Assembly: GCF_014237875.1 (NCBI RefSeq)
Contig: NZ_JACJVJ010000002.1
Location: 1-64,000, forward strand
DNA length: 64,000 nucleotides
Source: Parasphingopyxis marina
Lineage (GTDB): Bacteria > Pseudomonadota > Alphaproteobacteria > Sphingomonadales > Sphingomonadaceae
Direction: 5' to 3'
The notes below the pieces were generated by a model. It had not been told where the DNA came from and made no database searches. It saw nothing but the letters and a program-made list of their open reading frames with translations. This document shows, one piece after another, positions 36,297 through 44,548 of the stretch (the first letter of the stretch is position 1; each line of letters opens with the position of its first letter). A program made the position numbers and the translations under genes.

Positions 36297-37389
36297 CCGC
36301 ACAAGCCGCGGAATACCTGGAAGATTCCGTCACCTCGTGCACAGCCTCGTGCCTTTTCTCGAAAGGAAGCCACCGCGCGGCGGCGCGAATTTTCTCCTGG
36401 CCGGGCAATCCAACATCGCCGAATGGGTGACGGCCGATGGCGGGGCCGCTCTCGAAAGTTTCCGGCGCAAATTTCTCGCGCTTAGTCCTGCGTCAAGCTC
36501 GGTGCAGTTTTTCAGCGTTGCGCGGGGCGGCACTGCGCTTCTGCACGATTTCGCGAGGGCCAACGCAGAGAGTGACCCCGGCGACGATGCGATCAAGGCG
36601 CGAATCCGGCAAAACTACTGGTGTGAAGGGGAGAGCAAGAGTTTCGGTCCGGCCTTTGCGTTGGCGCAACGCAAAATCGGTGCGTGGCGAGCGCAATCGA
36701 CCCGTTTCGATGAAATCATCTGGGCGCAAGGCGAGTCCGACGCGATAAATCTGCGGGAAGCAGATTTTGATCGCTACTGTGCGGCGCTGTCAGACGTTCT
36801 GCTGGCTCTCCGCGAAAAGGCGAATTGCGAGCGTGTGCTGGTGCAGGAACTCGGCCATTGGACCTGCACCGGTACGCGGGGCAAATGCGGGATTGAACGG
36901 GTTCGGCGCGCGCAGCGTGAAGTGGCGGCGGCCTGTCCGGCAATCGAGATTGCCAGCGCCAGCTTCGATTTGCCGACTCGCGACGGAATTCACCTTACAA
37001 CGGAAGGCTATTGCATCGCTGCAGACCGCATGGCGGTTGCGATCGCGACCGGCGAACGCTCGCCCTTGCCTGTGTCCGGCTCGAGCGATGCTCAGGGCAG
37101 AATCGAAATCGGATTGGATATGGTGCCGGGCCAGCGGCTGGATGCGAACGATCGAACGACGGGCTGGCGGCTTGTTGACGAGATCGGGGAGATTGCCATC
37201 GCGGAACTGTCCACGCACGCAGAGGGGCGCATCGTGCTCTCTGCCGAACGCCCCTTCGAAAAGGCGCTGCTGAGCTATGCAGGCGCAGCCTGTGTCGAGA
37301 ACATGGTTGACGGGGATTTTCTGACGGTTACCGGCGCCAATCTCACTTTGCCGGTGCGACCTTTCTCCTTTGCGACCGGGGGCGGCTGA
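36286..37389 (+). CDS. SGNH-type carbohydrate esterase-like protein (sialate O-acetylesterase family)
   Basis: A 367-residue protein with the three blocks of the SGNH/SASA esterase fold. The nucleophile block is LLAGQSNIAEW (Ser42), the central block IIWAQGESD (Gln148, Glu150), and the catalytic Asp-His block DGIHLTTEGY (Asp233, His236). It probably removes acetyl groups from sugars. A beta-rich tail of about 100 residues follows. There is no clear signal peptide, though residues 16-25 are hydrophobic. It starts inside the last codons of the NamZ-family gene, so an O-acetylated muramyl substrate is an attractive guess. Confidence 0.7.
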   Translation: MKADRTSRGIPGRFRHLVHSLVPFLERKPPRGGANFLLAGQSNIAEWVTADGGAALESFRRKFLALSPASSSVQFFSVARGGTALLHDFARANAESDPGDDAIKARIRQNYWCEGESKSFGPAFALAQRKIGAWRAQSTRFDEIIWAQGESDAINLREADFDRYCAALSDVLLALREKANCERVLVQELGHWTCTGTRGKCGIERVRRAQREVAAACPAIEIASASFDLPTRDGIHLTTEGYCIAADRMAVAIATGERSPLPVSGSSDAQGRIEIGLDMVPGQRLDANDRTTGWRLVDEIGEIAIAELSTHAEGRIVLSAERPFEKALLSYAGAACVENMVDGDFLTVTGANLTLPVRPFSFATGGG

Positions 37390-37454
37390 GAGCCGCATCC
37401 AGCAAAGTCTTTCCATTCAGGCCGGCGTAATCAAGCGATCGGCAAAAGGTACCG

Positions 37455-37805
37455 ATGATCAAACTGTTTTCCGTTTTTGCGCTGTTGCCGCTCCTGACTC
37501 TCGCATCAGCCGCTGCGGCACAGAATGTCCATCGGTTAAGCGACGAGGAAATCGCGGAAATCGAAGCAAGACCGTCCCTGTCGCCCGATCAGGTCGCATT
37601 GCTCGAGCGGCACGGGGACGAAGAACCCGCGCGTCGGATGCAGTCCGAACTCAGCATCGGGATAGGCACGCATGGTTATTTCGATGTGCGCGCCTCTACG
37701 CTGATTCCGCTGGGGTCTGGCGGCATGCTCGCCTTGTCGCTCCAGCGCACCGAGTTCGATAATGTTCCGCTCGGCTATATCCTCGATCCCGGCGTTCATT
37801 ATTGA
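37455..37805 (+). CDS. Small exported protein of unknown function
   Basis: A 116-residue protein with a clear signal peptide (hydrophobic residues 4-20, cleavage near AAA-QN). The mature part starts with an acidic helix (LSDEEIAEIEARPSLSPDQ), followed by a glycine-rich beta-like half. AAAGG lies 6 nt upstream of the ATG. It follows the SGNH gene by 65 bp in the same direction and converges on the VIT-family gene. The family was not recognised. Confidence 0.65.
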   Translation: MIKLFSVFALLPLLTLASAAAAQNVHRLSDEEIAEIEARPSLSPDQVALLERHGDEEPARRMQSELSIGIGTHGYFDVRASTLIPLGSGGMLALSLQRTEFDNVPLGYILDPGVHY

Positions 37806-37812
37806 CCGCCTG

Positions 37813-38508
37813 CTAGACTGCGGTTCCTACCAGTCTGCCGATTCCCGCCGTCACCGCCATCGCCAATGCGCCCCAGAAAAGGACGCGGGCCGTTGGCCGC
37901 AACGGATGGGCGCCGCCGACGCGGGCACCGATGGCTCCAAGCGCGCCCAACGCGACGAGCGAAGCACCGGCAACGGCTGGAACACTGGAGGTTTCCGGTA
38001 CAAGTAGCGCGACGACCAGCGGTATCGCGGCGCCCAGCGTAAACGTGACTGCAGAAGTTATCGCCGCCTGAACCGGCCGCGCGGTGCTGATTTCAGATAT
38101 GCCGAGTTCGTCCCGGGCGTGCGCGCCGAGAGCATCCTTGTCCATCAATTGGGTCGCGACCTGCTCTGCGGTTGCCTTGTCGAGACCGCGGTGCCGGTAA
38201 ATGCTGGCCAACTCGGCATGCTCGGCATGGGGAGCGGTTTCGAGCTCCCAGCGCTCCTTCGCGAGATCCGCCTTTTCAGTGTCGGACTGCGAGCTGACCG
38301 AGACATATTCACCCGCCGCCATCGACATCGCCCCGGCGACGAGCCCGGCAAGCCCCGCGACCAATATCTCGGGCCGGCCTGCCGAAGCCGAGGCAACTCC
38401 GACGATCAGGCTGGCGGTCGAAACGATTCCGTCATTGGCGCCGAGCACGGCGGCGCGCAGCTGACCGATACGCCCGACTTGATGCTTTTCGACATGCAGG
38501 CGGCTCAT
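37813..38508 (-). CDS. VIT1/CCC1 family Fe/Mn transporter
   Basis: A 231-residue membrane protein of the vacuolar iron transporter family. The N-terminal signature LRAAVLGANDGIVSTASLIVGV is split by a Gly-rich helix, then MAAGEYVSVSSQSDTEKADL, the conserved metal-relay region with Glu and Asp. Two further membrane helix pairs end the chain. It probably exports Fe(II) or Mn(II) from the cytoplasm. ATG 38508 is 2 nt after the VWA gene stop; a TTG at 38514 overlapping that stop is an alternative. Coupling to the VWA gene may be positional only. Confidence 0.88.
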   Translation of the reverse strand: MSRLHVEKHQVGRIGQLRAAVLGANDGIVSTASLIVGVASASAGRPEILVAGLAGLVAGAMSMAAGEYVSVSSQSDTEKADLAKERWELETAPHAEHAELASIYRHRGLDKATAEQVATQLMDKDALGAHARDELGISEISTARPVQAAITSAVTFTLGAAIPLVVALLVPETSSVPAVAGASLVALGALGAIGARVGGAHPLRPTARVLFWGALAMAVTAGIGRLVGTAV

Positions 38509-38510
38509 GC

Positions 38511-39689
38511 TCAATTTTTCCGCGTCAGTTCCCGCATCGCATCGTCGAGACCATCCAGGGTCAGGCCGTACATGCGATCATTCATCAACTCACGGATCAC
38601 CTTCACACTTTGCGAATAGCCCCAATGCTGTTCTGGTACCGGGTTCAGCCAGGCGGCGGCGGGATAGGTGTTGGTCAGCCGGTGCATCCACACCGCGCCG
38701 GCCTCCTCGTTGAAATGCTCGACCGAACCGCCCGGATGGGTAATTTCATAGGGGCTCATCGACGCATCGCCGACGAAGATCAATTTATAGTCGTGGCCGA
38801 ATTTGTGAAGCACGTCCCAGGTCGGCGTGCGCTCCGCGAAGCGGCGGCGGTTGTCCTTCCACAGGCCCTCATAAGGGCAGTTATGGAAATAGAAGAATTC
38901 CAGATTCTTGAACTCGGATGTCGCCGCGGAAAACAGCTCCTCGCACAGCTTGATATGCGGATCCATCGAACCGCCGATATCGAGCATCAGCAGCACCTTG
39001 ATCGCGTTGCGCTTTTCGGCGCGCATATGGATATCGAGCCAGCCCTGCTTCGCGGTGCCGTCGATCGTGCTTTTGAGGTCCAGTTCCTCAGCCGCGCCTT
39101 CGCGTGCGAAACGGCGCAGGCGGCGCAGCGCGACCTTGATGTTGCGGGTGCCAAGTTCCTTGGTGCTGTCGAGATTGCGAAACTCCCGCTTGTTCCAGAC
39201 TTTCACCGCTTTCTTGTGCTTGCTTTCGCCGCCGATCCGCACGCCTTCGGGATTATAGCCCGAATTCCCGTACGGCGAGGTGCCGCCGGTGCCGATCCAC
39301 TTGTTGCCGCCCTCATGGCGCTCCTGCTGTTCCTCAAGCCGTTCTTTCAGCGTCTCCATGATCTCTTCCCAGGAACCCAGCTTCTCGATCTCCGCCATTT
39401 CCTCTTCGGTCAGATATTTCTCGGCGACCGAGCGCAGCCAGTCTTCGGGCAGCGCCATCGCTTCCTGCCCATAATCGGTTTCGATGCCTTTGAAGACCTT
39501 GGCGAACACCTGGTCGAACCGGTCAAGCAGCCCCTCGTCCTTCACGAAGGTGGCGCGGGCGAGGTAATAAAATTCTTCCGGGGAGCGCTCGATCACATCC
39601 TTGTCGAGCGCGTCGAGCAAGGTGAGATGTTCTTTCAGGCTGGCCTGGATGCCCGCAACACGCAGTTCGTCGACAAAGGAAAAGAACAT
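38511..39689 (-). CDS. CoxE-like von Willebrand factor A domain protein
   Basis: A 392-residue VWA protein. The N-terminal 200 residues are helical and charged; the VWA domain carries a metal-ion-dependent adhesion site as DIGGSMD (Asp237, Ser241). VWA proteins of this type work with MoxR AAA+ ATPases as assembly or metal-insertion chaperones. A MoxR gene lies at 43.6-44.4 kb, and both genes share a 14-bp promoter word just upstream. The VIT-family transporter follows within a few bases. The client protein is unknown. Confidence 0.88.
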   Translation of the reverse strand: MFFSFVDELRVAGIQASLKEHLTLLDALDKDVIERSPEEFYYLARATFVKDEGLLDRFDQVFAKVFKGIETDYGQEAMALPEDWLRSVAEKYLTEEEMAEIEKLGSWEEIMETLKERLEEQQERHEGGNKWIGTGGTSPYGNSGYNPEGVRIGGESKHKKAVKVWNKREFRNLDSTKELGTRNIKVALRRLRRFAREGAAEELDLKSTIDGTAKQGWLDIHMRAEKRNAIKVLLMLDIGGSMDPHIKLCEELFSAATSEFKNLEFFYFHNCPYEGLWKDNRRRFAERTPTWDVLHKFGHDYKLIFVGDASMSPYEITHPGGSVEHFNEEAGAVWMHRLTNTYPAAAWLNPVPEQHWGYSQSVKVIRELMNDRMYGLTLDGLDDAMRELTRKN

Positions 39690-39713
39690 CGATCAGCCCA
39701 TATGGTTCGTGGT

Positions 39714-39727
39714 TTCCGTTAACGTCA
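39714..39727 (-). promoter_or_regulatory. LiuR-like operator word upstream of the VWA gene
   Basis: On the minus strand the site reads TGACGTTAACGGAA, 25 bp before the VWA ATG and overlapping the DUF817 stop. The identical 14-mer lies 20 bp before the MoxR start (44444-44457). The core TGACGTTAACG resembles the LiuR-type TTGACGTTAACG half of MerR-family regulators of acyl-CoA and branched-chain amino acid catabolism. Regulator identity is inferred. Confidence 0.5.
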
Positions 39728-40594
39728 TGCCAGATCGCCGCGCGGTTGGGAAGCTGCGCACGGACGATGGATAAGCGAAACGAGGACGAAACTGATGATC
39801 ATCAAGAGGTACCAGCTGCCGAGCTTGGCGAGCGATACCGGCTCCCAGACCGCTTCCTGCCCCGGATAGGTCCAGGCGCGCGCGAAGGTGCCGATATTTT
39901 CGGCGAACCAGATGAACAGTGCGACGAGGAAGAAGCCGATCAGAAGCGGCATCCGGCGCGGCACGCGCCAGGGCGTGTAATACACCCATGTTCGCCAGAA
40001 GAGCAGGGCGGTCGCCCCGAACAGCAGCCAGCGGATATCCGGCAGCCAGTGATGCGCGAAGAAGTTGATGTAGATGGCGGCCGCGAGCGCCAGGGTCGCC
40101 CAGCGCGGGGGATAGTGCGAATAGCGGAAGTCGAATATCCGCCAGACGCGCGCGATATAGCTACCGACCGCCGCGTACATGAAGCCGGAGAAAAGCGGGA
40201 CATCGCCTATCCTGAGCAGGCTTGCCTCGGGATAAATCCAAGACCCGTTTGCGGTCTTGAACAGTTCCATGATCGTGCCGACGATATGGAAGATCAGGAT
40301 CACCTTGGCTTCGGCCCAGCTTTCCAGTCGAAGTGCCAACATCGCAGCCTGGATCGCAACGGCGGCGAGCGTCAGAAAATCGTAGCGGGCGAGCGGTGCA
40401 TTGTCGGGATAGAAAAGATGGGTGGCGAGCAGCAACGCCAACATCGCACCGCCGAACAGGCAGGCCCAGCCCTGTTTGAAGCCAAAGAGCAGGAATTCGT
40501 AGAGCCAGCGCTGCCAGCGCTTCGGAAAATCGAGCCTTTCCAGCTTCTCGCGGATGCGGGCGAAGCGGGTCGCGCCTTCCAGTGGGGCGAGCAC
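39725..40594 (-). CDS. DUF817 family integral membrane protein
   Basis: A 289-residue multi-pass membrane protein (about eight hydrophobic segments) of the DUF817/YoaT type. Conserved-looking segments include GSWIYPE, GDVPLFSGFMYAAVGSYIAR and ENIGTFARAWTYPGQ. The start is GTG at 40594 with GGGAG upstream, 16 nt after the previous gene's stop; a longer frame to 40828 overlaps that gene and is rejected. Function is unknown. It sits between an exported hypothetical protein and the VWA gene on one strand. Confidence 0.8.
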   Translation of the reverse strand: MLAPLEGATRFARIREKLERLDFPKRWQRWLYEFLLFGFKQGWACLFGGAMLALLLATHLFYPDNAPLARYDFLTLAAVAIQAAMLALRLESWAEAKVILIFHIVGTIMELFKTANGSWIYPEASLLRIGDVPLFSGFMYAAVGSYIARVWRIFDFRYSHYPPRWATLALAAAIYINFFAHHWLPDIRWLLFGATALLFWRTWVYYTPWRVPRRMPLLIGFFLVALFIWFAENIGTFARAWTYPGQEAVWEPVSLAKLGSWYLLMIISFVLVSLIHRPCAASQPRGDLA

Positions 40595-40610
40595 GCCCGG
40601 TCGCTCCCGC

Positions 40611-41645
40611 TTATTCGGCCGGTTCGTCGTTGGGATAGCTCGAAATTCTGCCGAGCCCCTCATTCTGGAGCCTGAAGACCGGCACAGCCATGCCGATTGC
40701 CATGCCGGGTGCCGGCGCCCTGTCGAACAGGCCGATCGCATAGGTCCCGTTGGGGCGGTTGGCAAAGAGGCCGAATTCGCCGTTTTCGGTGGAGGCGAGA
40801 GGACGGGTGACGAGGCTCCAGCCGGCATCGGCGATCAGCATGGTCCAGCCGCCGTGATCGGCTTCGCGTTCACGGAACAGGCTGGTGTAGGTCCGCATAT
40901 CGTCCGGCGTCATGTCACAATAGGCCGAAGGATCGACGGAGATCCCGCCGCCGCCGCGAGCATCGGAATATTCGATCAGCCCTTCCGTGACGATAATGCC
41001 GCGCTGCGCCGGGACGATCGACAGTGGATTTCCATCGAAATCCGTCCGGTCGTTGCACGCGCCGGGATAGACCAGAGGGTGGGCCGTAAAAGGCTCGCCT
41101 TCATAGGAAATAGCGGCCGCGAGTTCGGCGAGAAGCGCCGTCATGGCCGCCACATCTTCGCTCGGGCGGCTGACTCGGATTTTCACGATCCATTCGCCAA
41201 GCTGGACGATGGTGAGCCCCGCCGTCCGGAATGCATCGAAGTTGAGACGCATCGACTGGCTTACGGCGTTGGGAGAAGCGGAACCTCCGGCTCGGAGCAT
41301 TTGCATCTCGTCCGCCGGAACCAGACCCGAGATATTGGGCCTTTGGGCGATTGCCATCATGGCCTGGCGAAACCACAGCATCGCGTTGGGTTCGCTGGCG
41401 CGGTAAACGTAGAAGGTTACGGCATCGCCTGACTCTTCGTGGCGATATTGCAGGATGGTGTCGGTTCCGTCGTCGGTCAGCGGGCGTTCCTCGACGAGAT
41501 CATAGCCAGCGATCGTGCGGGGCAGGATGATGGTATCGAAGGCGCCGCGCCAGGTTTCAGCGTTGGCGGTCGGAGATGCCGCCATTTCCTGCGCGATGGC
41601 GGGCGTCGCAACCAGCGCCAGAGCCAATATGGCGGATCGAATCAT
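40611..41645 (-). CDS. Exported protein of unknown function
   Basis: A 344-residue protein with a signal peptide (MIRSAILALALVATPAIAQ, cleavage after AIA). The mature chain is mixed alpha/beta with no motif I recognise. It contains ISVDPSAYCDMTPDDMRTYT and two well-separated cysteines (in YPGACND and AYCDM) that could form a disulfide. A GGGAGGGGAG stretch before ATG 41645 fixes the start. It lies between the ferric-reductase-like gene and DUF817 and is probably co-transcribed with them. Confidence 0.75.
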   Translation of the reverse strand: MIRSAILALALVATPAIAQEMAASPTANAETWRGAFDTIILPRTIAGYDLVEERPLTDDGTDTILQYRHEESGDAVTFYVYRASEPNAMLWFRQAMMAIAQRPNISGLVPADEMQMLRAGGSASPNAVSQSMRLNFDAFRTAGLTIVQLGEWIVKIRVSRPSEDVAAMTALLAELAAAISYEGEPFTAHPLVYPGACNDRTDFDGNPLSIVPAQRGIIVTEGLIEYSDARGGGGISVDPSAYCDMTPDDMRTYTSLFREREADHGGWTMLIADAGWSLVTRPLASTENGEFGLFANRPNGTYAIGLFDRAPAPGMAIGMAVPVFRLQNEGLGRISSYPNDEPAE

Positions 41646-41674
41646 CGGCGTTTCTCCCCTCCCGGTTGCGCGCA

Positions 41675-42313
41675 CTATCGACGGTCGGCAGCGCCAAGGT
41701 CAATCGAGCGAGGCCGGCGGGGGCCGAACGCTGTCCGGACGAGCGGGATGCGGATCAGAGCCGCGGCCACCAGCAGCGCTGTCGTCACGCTTCCAAGCAG
41801 GAGTGTTTCCGCCCGGAAAATGCGCCCGCCATAGCTCGCGAAGAAGATGAACCAGAGCAGCCAGATGCCGGTGATATGCAGCCGCTTCCAGTTGCGACCC
41901 AGCGCGCGCATCGCTGCGTCGCTGGAGGTCGCGGCCATCAGCCACATCAGGACATAGCCGGTGCCGCCGATAAAATAGACATAAGGCGGTCGGCTGACCG
42001 GCGTCGCGGCGATCAGCCAGATGAAGCACATTGCGTGGATGGTGTGCGCGGAAGCGAAACCGAGCCCGACATAACGGCGTTGGCGCAGCAGCGCCGTCCA
42101 GATGCCGCCGAACATTTGGTGCAGCGGCCGCGCGGCGAAGGCGGCGAGGAACCAGAGGAAGGACCAACGCGCCGTCAGCCGGGTGGCGAGGCTCAGCCGA
42201 TCTTCGAAGCTGCCCGGCACGGCCGACGCCGCGGCACAGATTGCCAGCGCGCCCAGCGTCGCCAGGCCAATGAGCCAGCGCTTGCGATCCTTCGTCAGCC
42301 CCGCACTTGGCAT
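41675..42313 (-). CDS. Ferric-reductase-like transmembrane haem protein (MsrQ-like)
   Basis: A 212-residue membrane protein with about six helices, resembling the ferric reductase-like transmembrane family that includes MsrQ. Candidate haem-ligand histidines appear in FASAHTIHAMCFIW and RNWKRLHITGIW, with ARPLHQMFGG between helices. No FAD/NAD domain follows, so electrons would come from a separate partner. No MsrP gene is visible here, so the MsrQ label is only by resemblance. It diverges from the GST gene. Confidence 0.72.
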   Translation of the reverse strand: MPSAGLTKDRKRWLIGLATLGALAICAAASAVPGSFEDRLSLATRLTARWSFLWFLAAFAARPLHQMFGGIWTALLRQRRYVGLGFASAHTIHAMCFIWLIAATPVSRPPYVYFIGGTGYVLMWLMAATSSDAAMRALGRNWKRLHITGIWLLWFIFFASYGGRIFRAETLLLGSVTTALLVAAALIRIPLVRTAFGPRRPRSIDLGAADRR

Positions 42314-42402
42314 GCCGTTTCACCCCATGGATTTTCCGTCCCGAGGGTCTTGTAGCCGGTCGCGGGGCGAGGCTAAAGACACAGGGGAGAGGATAGTTAG
42401 CA

Positions 42403-43146
42403 ATGATAACATTATATAGTTTCGGTCCCGGCGCGAATTCGCTCAAGCCCATGCTCACGCTTTACGAGAAGGGGCTCGAGTTCGAGATCAAGCAGCTCAA
42501 CCCGGCCAAGTTCGAGCATCACGAGGACTGGTTCAAGAAGATCAATCCGCGCGGCCAGGTGCCTGCGCTGGCCGATGGCGGCCATATCATCACCGAATCC
42601 ACGGTGATCTGCGAATATCTGGAAGACGAACATCCGACCGCGGTGAAGCTGCGTCCCGACGACAGCTATGGAAAAGCGGAAATGCGGGTGTGGACCAAAT
42701 GGGTCGACGAATATTTCTGCTGGTGCGTCTCTACGATCGGCTGGAGCCGGATGGTCAGCCAGATGGTCAAGGACCTGACCGACGAGGAATTCGAGGCCAA
42801 GGTCGAGCGTATCCCGATCCCCGAACAGCAGGTGAAGTGGCGCCGCGCGCGCGAAGGCTTTCCGCAGGACATGCTGGACGATGAAATGCGCAAGATCGGC
42901 ATTTCCGTGCGGCGTCTCGACGATCACCTTGCCGATCACGAATGGCTGGCCGCGGACATGTATTCGCTCGCCGATATCTGCAATTTCGCAATCGCGAACG
43001 GCATGCAGCACGGCTTTTCCGAACTCGTGAACGAAAGCGATACGCCGCATTTGCTGCGCTGGATCGCGCAGATCAACGAGCGCCCGGCGTGCAAGAAAAT
43101 GTATGCAGAGGTGCCGCATGAAATGCGGCGGCCGCCGGAGGACTAG
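42403..43146 (+). CDS. Glutathione S-transferase, LigF-like (beta-etherase family)
   Basis: A 247-residue GST with an N-terminal thioredoxin-fold domain (LYSFGPGANSLKPMLTLYEKGLEF, split at the GSH site; STVICEYLED) and a helical C-terminal domain. The segments INPRGQVPAL, RVWTKWVDEYFCWCVSTIGW and PIPEQQVKWRRAR match what I recall of LigF, the lignin beta-aryl-ether-cleaving GST of Sphingobium. No other ligninolytic gene (ligD, ligE, ligG) is nearby, so it may act on another ether or detoxify electrophiles. A GGGGAGAGGA site precedes the ATG. It is the only plus-strand gene in a minus-strand block. Confidence 0.82.
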   Translation: MITLYSFGPGANSLKPMLTLYEKGLEFEIKQLNPAKFEHHEDWFKKINPRGQVPALADGGHIITESTVICEYLEDEHPTAVKLRPDDSYGKAEMRVWTKWVDEYFCWCVSTIGWSRMVSQMVKDLTDEEFEAKVERIPIPEQQVKWRRAREGFPQDMLDDEMRKIGISVRRLDDHLADHEWLAADMYSLADICNFAIANGMQHGFSELVNESDTPHLLRWIAQINERPACKKMYAEVPHEMRRPPED

Positions 43147-43167
43147 GTCTAGCGGCGAGGGCCGGGT

Positions 43168-43572
43168 TTACGCCGGGGGTGTCAGCGCGCGGTTGATGAG
43201 GTCCGTGTCGCAATATTCGACGATCTCGGCGACCTTTCCGCCGCGGAAGGTGAATACCCAGCAATAGCGGTTCGCATAGGCCATTCCGTCATGGGTAACG
43301 CTGTGGTTGCGGCCTTCGACCGCGACGAGATCGCCTTCGCCGATGAAACGTTCGGCGGTGACCGTGTTCGGTCCGTTGAAATTCGTGGCGAGCGGGCCGA
43401 GCAGATTGGCTAACACGTCCGCCTTGCCTTCGTAGACTCGCGACCAGGCCGTGCTGCCGATGATCGACCAGCGAACATCGTCCGCCATCATATCGACGAA
43501 CGGGCGGCCATTGCCCCTGGCAGTCTCGGCGAAAGCCTGTTGGAGAACCGCCTTGTTTTCGGCGACGCCCAT
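43168..43572 (-). CDS. NTF2-like / SnoaL-type small protein
   Basis: A 134-residue protein with the NTF2-like cone fold pattern: N-terminal helix ENKAVLQQAFAETARGNG, DDVRWSIIGSTAWSRVYEGK, then strands ending in YCWVFTFRGGKVAEIVEYCDT. Such proteins are small hydrolases, isomerases or binding domains. The charged pocket residues do not identify a substrate. Its start is 6 nt after the MoxR stop, so the two are co-transcribed. Confidence 0.8.
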   Translation of the reverse strand: MGVAENKAVLQQAFAETARGNGRPFVDMMADDVRWSIIGSTAWSRVYEGKADVLANLLGPLATNFNGPNTVTAERFIGEGDLVAVEGRNHSVTHDGMAYANRYCWVFTFRGGKVAEIVEYCDTDLINRALTPPA

Positions 43573-43578
43573 TTGCGG

Positions 43579-44424
43579 TTAGTTCCCCTGGCGCCGGCTC
43601 ATAAAGGCCAGCCGTTCGAACAGCATCACGTCCTGCTCGTTCTTGAGCAGCGCGCCGTGGAGCGGAGGAATCGCGCTGTTGGGATCGCGATTCTGGAGAA
43701 CCTCGAGCGGCATGTCTTCGTGGAGAAGCAGTTTTAGCCAGTCGAGCAGCTCGCTGGTGCTCGGCTTTTTCTTCAGCCCCGGCACGTCGCGAACCTCGTA
43801 GAAAATATCCATGGCTTTCGAAACGAGCATCTTCTGGATGTCCGGGAAATGGACGTCGATGATTTCCTGCATCGTTTCGCGATCGGGGAATTTGATATAG
43901 TGGAAGAAGCAGCGGCGCAGGAAGGCGTCGGGCAGCTCCTTTTCGTTGTTCGAGGTGATGACGACGATCGGGCGTTCTTTCGCGGTGATCGTCTCTTTCG
44001 TCTCGTAGACATCGAACGACATGCGATCGAGTTCCTGGAGGAGATCGTTCGGAAATTCGATGTCCGCCTTGTCGATCTCGTCGATCAGCAGGACGGGCAG
44101 GTCTTCTGAGGTGAAAGCCTCCCACAGCTTGCCGCGCCGGATATAGTTGGTGATGTCGTGGACGCGCTCATCGCCAAGTTGGCCGTCGCGCAACCGGGCG
44201 ACGGCATCATATTCATACAGGCCCTGCTGCGCTTTGGTGGTCGATTTGACGTGCCATTCGATCAGGGGCGCGCCGATGGCCTTGGAGATTTCGTGCGCGA
44301 GAACGGTCTTGCCGGTGCCGGGCTCGCCCTTGACGAGCAGCGGCCGGCGCAGCGTCACCGCAGCGTTCACGGCGACTTTCAAATCGTCGGTGGCGACATA
44401 ATCCTTGGTTCCGTCGAAACGCAC
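43579..44424 (-). CDS. MoxR-type AAA+ ATPase
   Basis: A 281-residue MoxR-family chaperone ATPase. Walker A is GEPGTGKT (residues 33-40), Walker B LLIDEIDKAD, sensor 1 VITSNNEKELPDAF and the arginine finger region LRRCFFHYIKFPDRET. MoxR proteins act with VWA-domain partners in protein maturation; the probable partner is the CoxE-like gene about 4 kb downstream. The start is GTG at 44424 with GGGAGAA upstream. A 14-bp word shared with the VWA promoter lies 20 bp before it. Confidence 0.92.
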   Translation of the reverse strand: MRFDGTKDYVATDDLKVAVNAAVTLRRPLLVKGEPGTGKTVLAHEISKAIGAPLIEWHVKSTTKAQQGLYEYDAVARLRDGQLGDERVHDITNYIRRGKLWEAFTSEDLPVLLIDEIDKADIEFPNDLLQELDRMSFDVYETKETITAKERPIVVITSNNEKELPDAFLRRCFFHYIKFPDRETMQEIIDVHFPDIQKMLVSKAMDIFYEVRDVPGLKKKPSTSELLDWLKLLLHEDMPLEVLQNRDPNSAIPPLHGALLKNEQDVMLFERLAFMSRRQGN

Positions 44425-44443
44425 GCGGCTATTCTCCCTTGGC

Positions 44444-44457
44444 TTCCGTTAACGTCA
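44444..44457 (-). promoter_or_regulatory. LiuR-like operator word upstream of moxR
   Basis: On the minus strand it reads TGACGTTAACGGAA and extends to GTTGACGTTAACGGAAGCC, closer to the LiuR-type TTGACGTTAACG pattern than its copy at 39714-39727. It is 20 bp before the GTG start. The exact match in two places, each before one member of a known protein pair, is the main support. Confidence 0.5.
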
Positions 44458-44548
44458 ACTGCCGACGAATAGGCGGAAGGGGTGCGCGTTGCAACCATGG
44501 CGTAGCGGAAGAGAGTGCAGCGGGGAGGTGGCGTGAAGGGCGATCACC

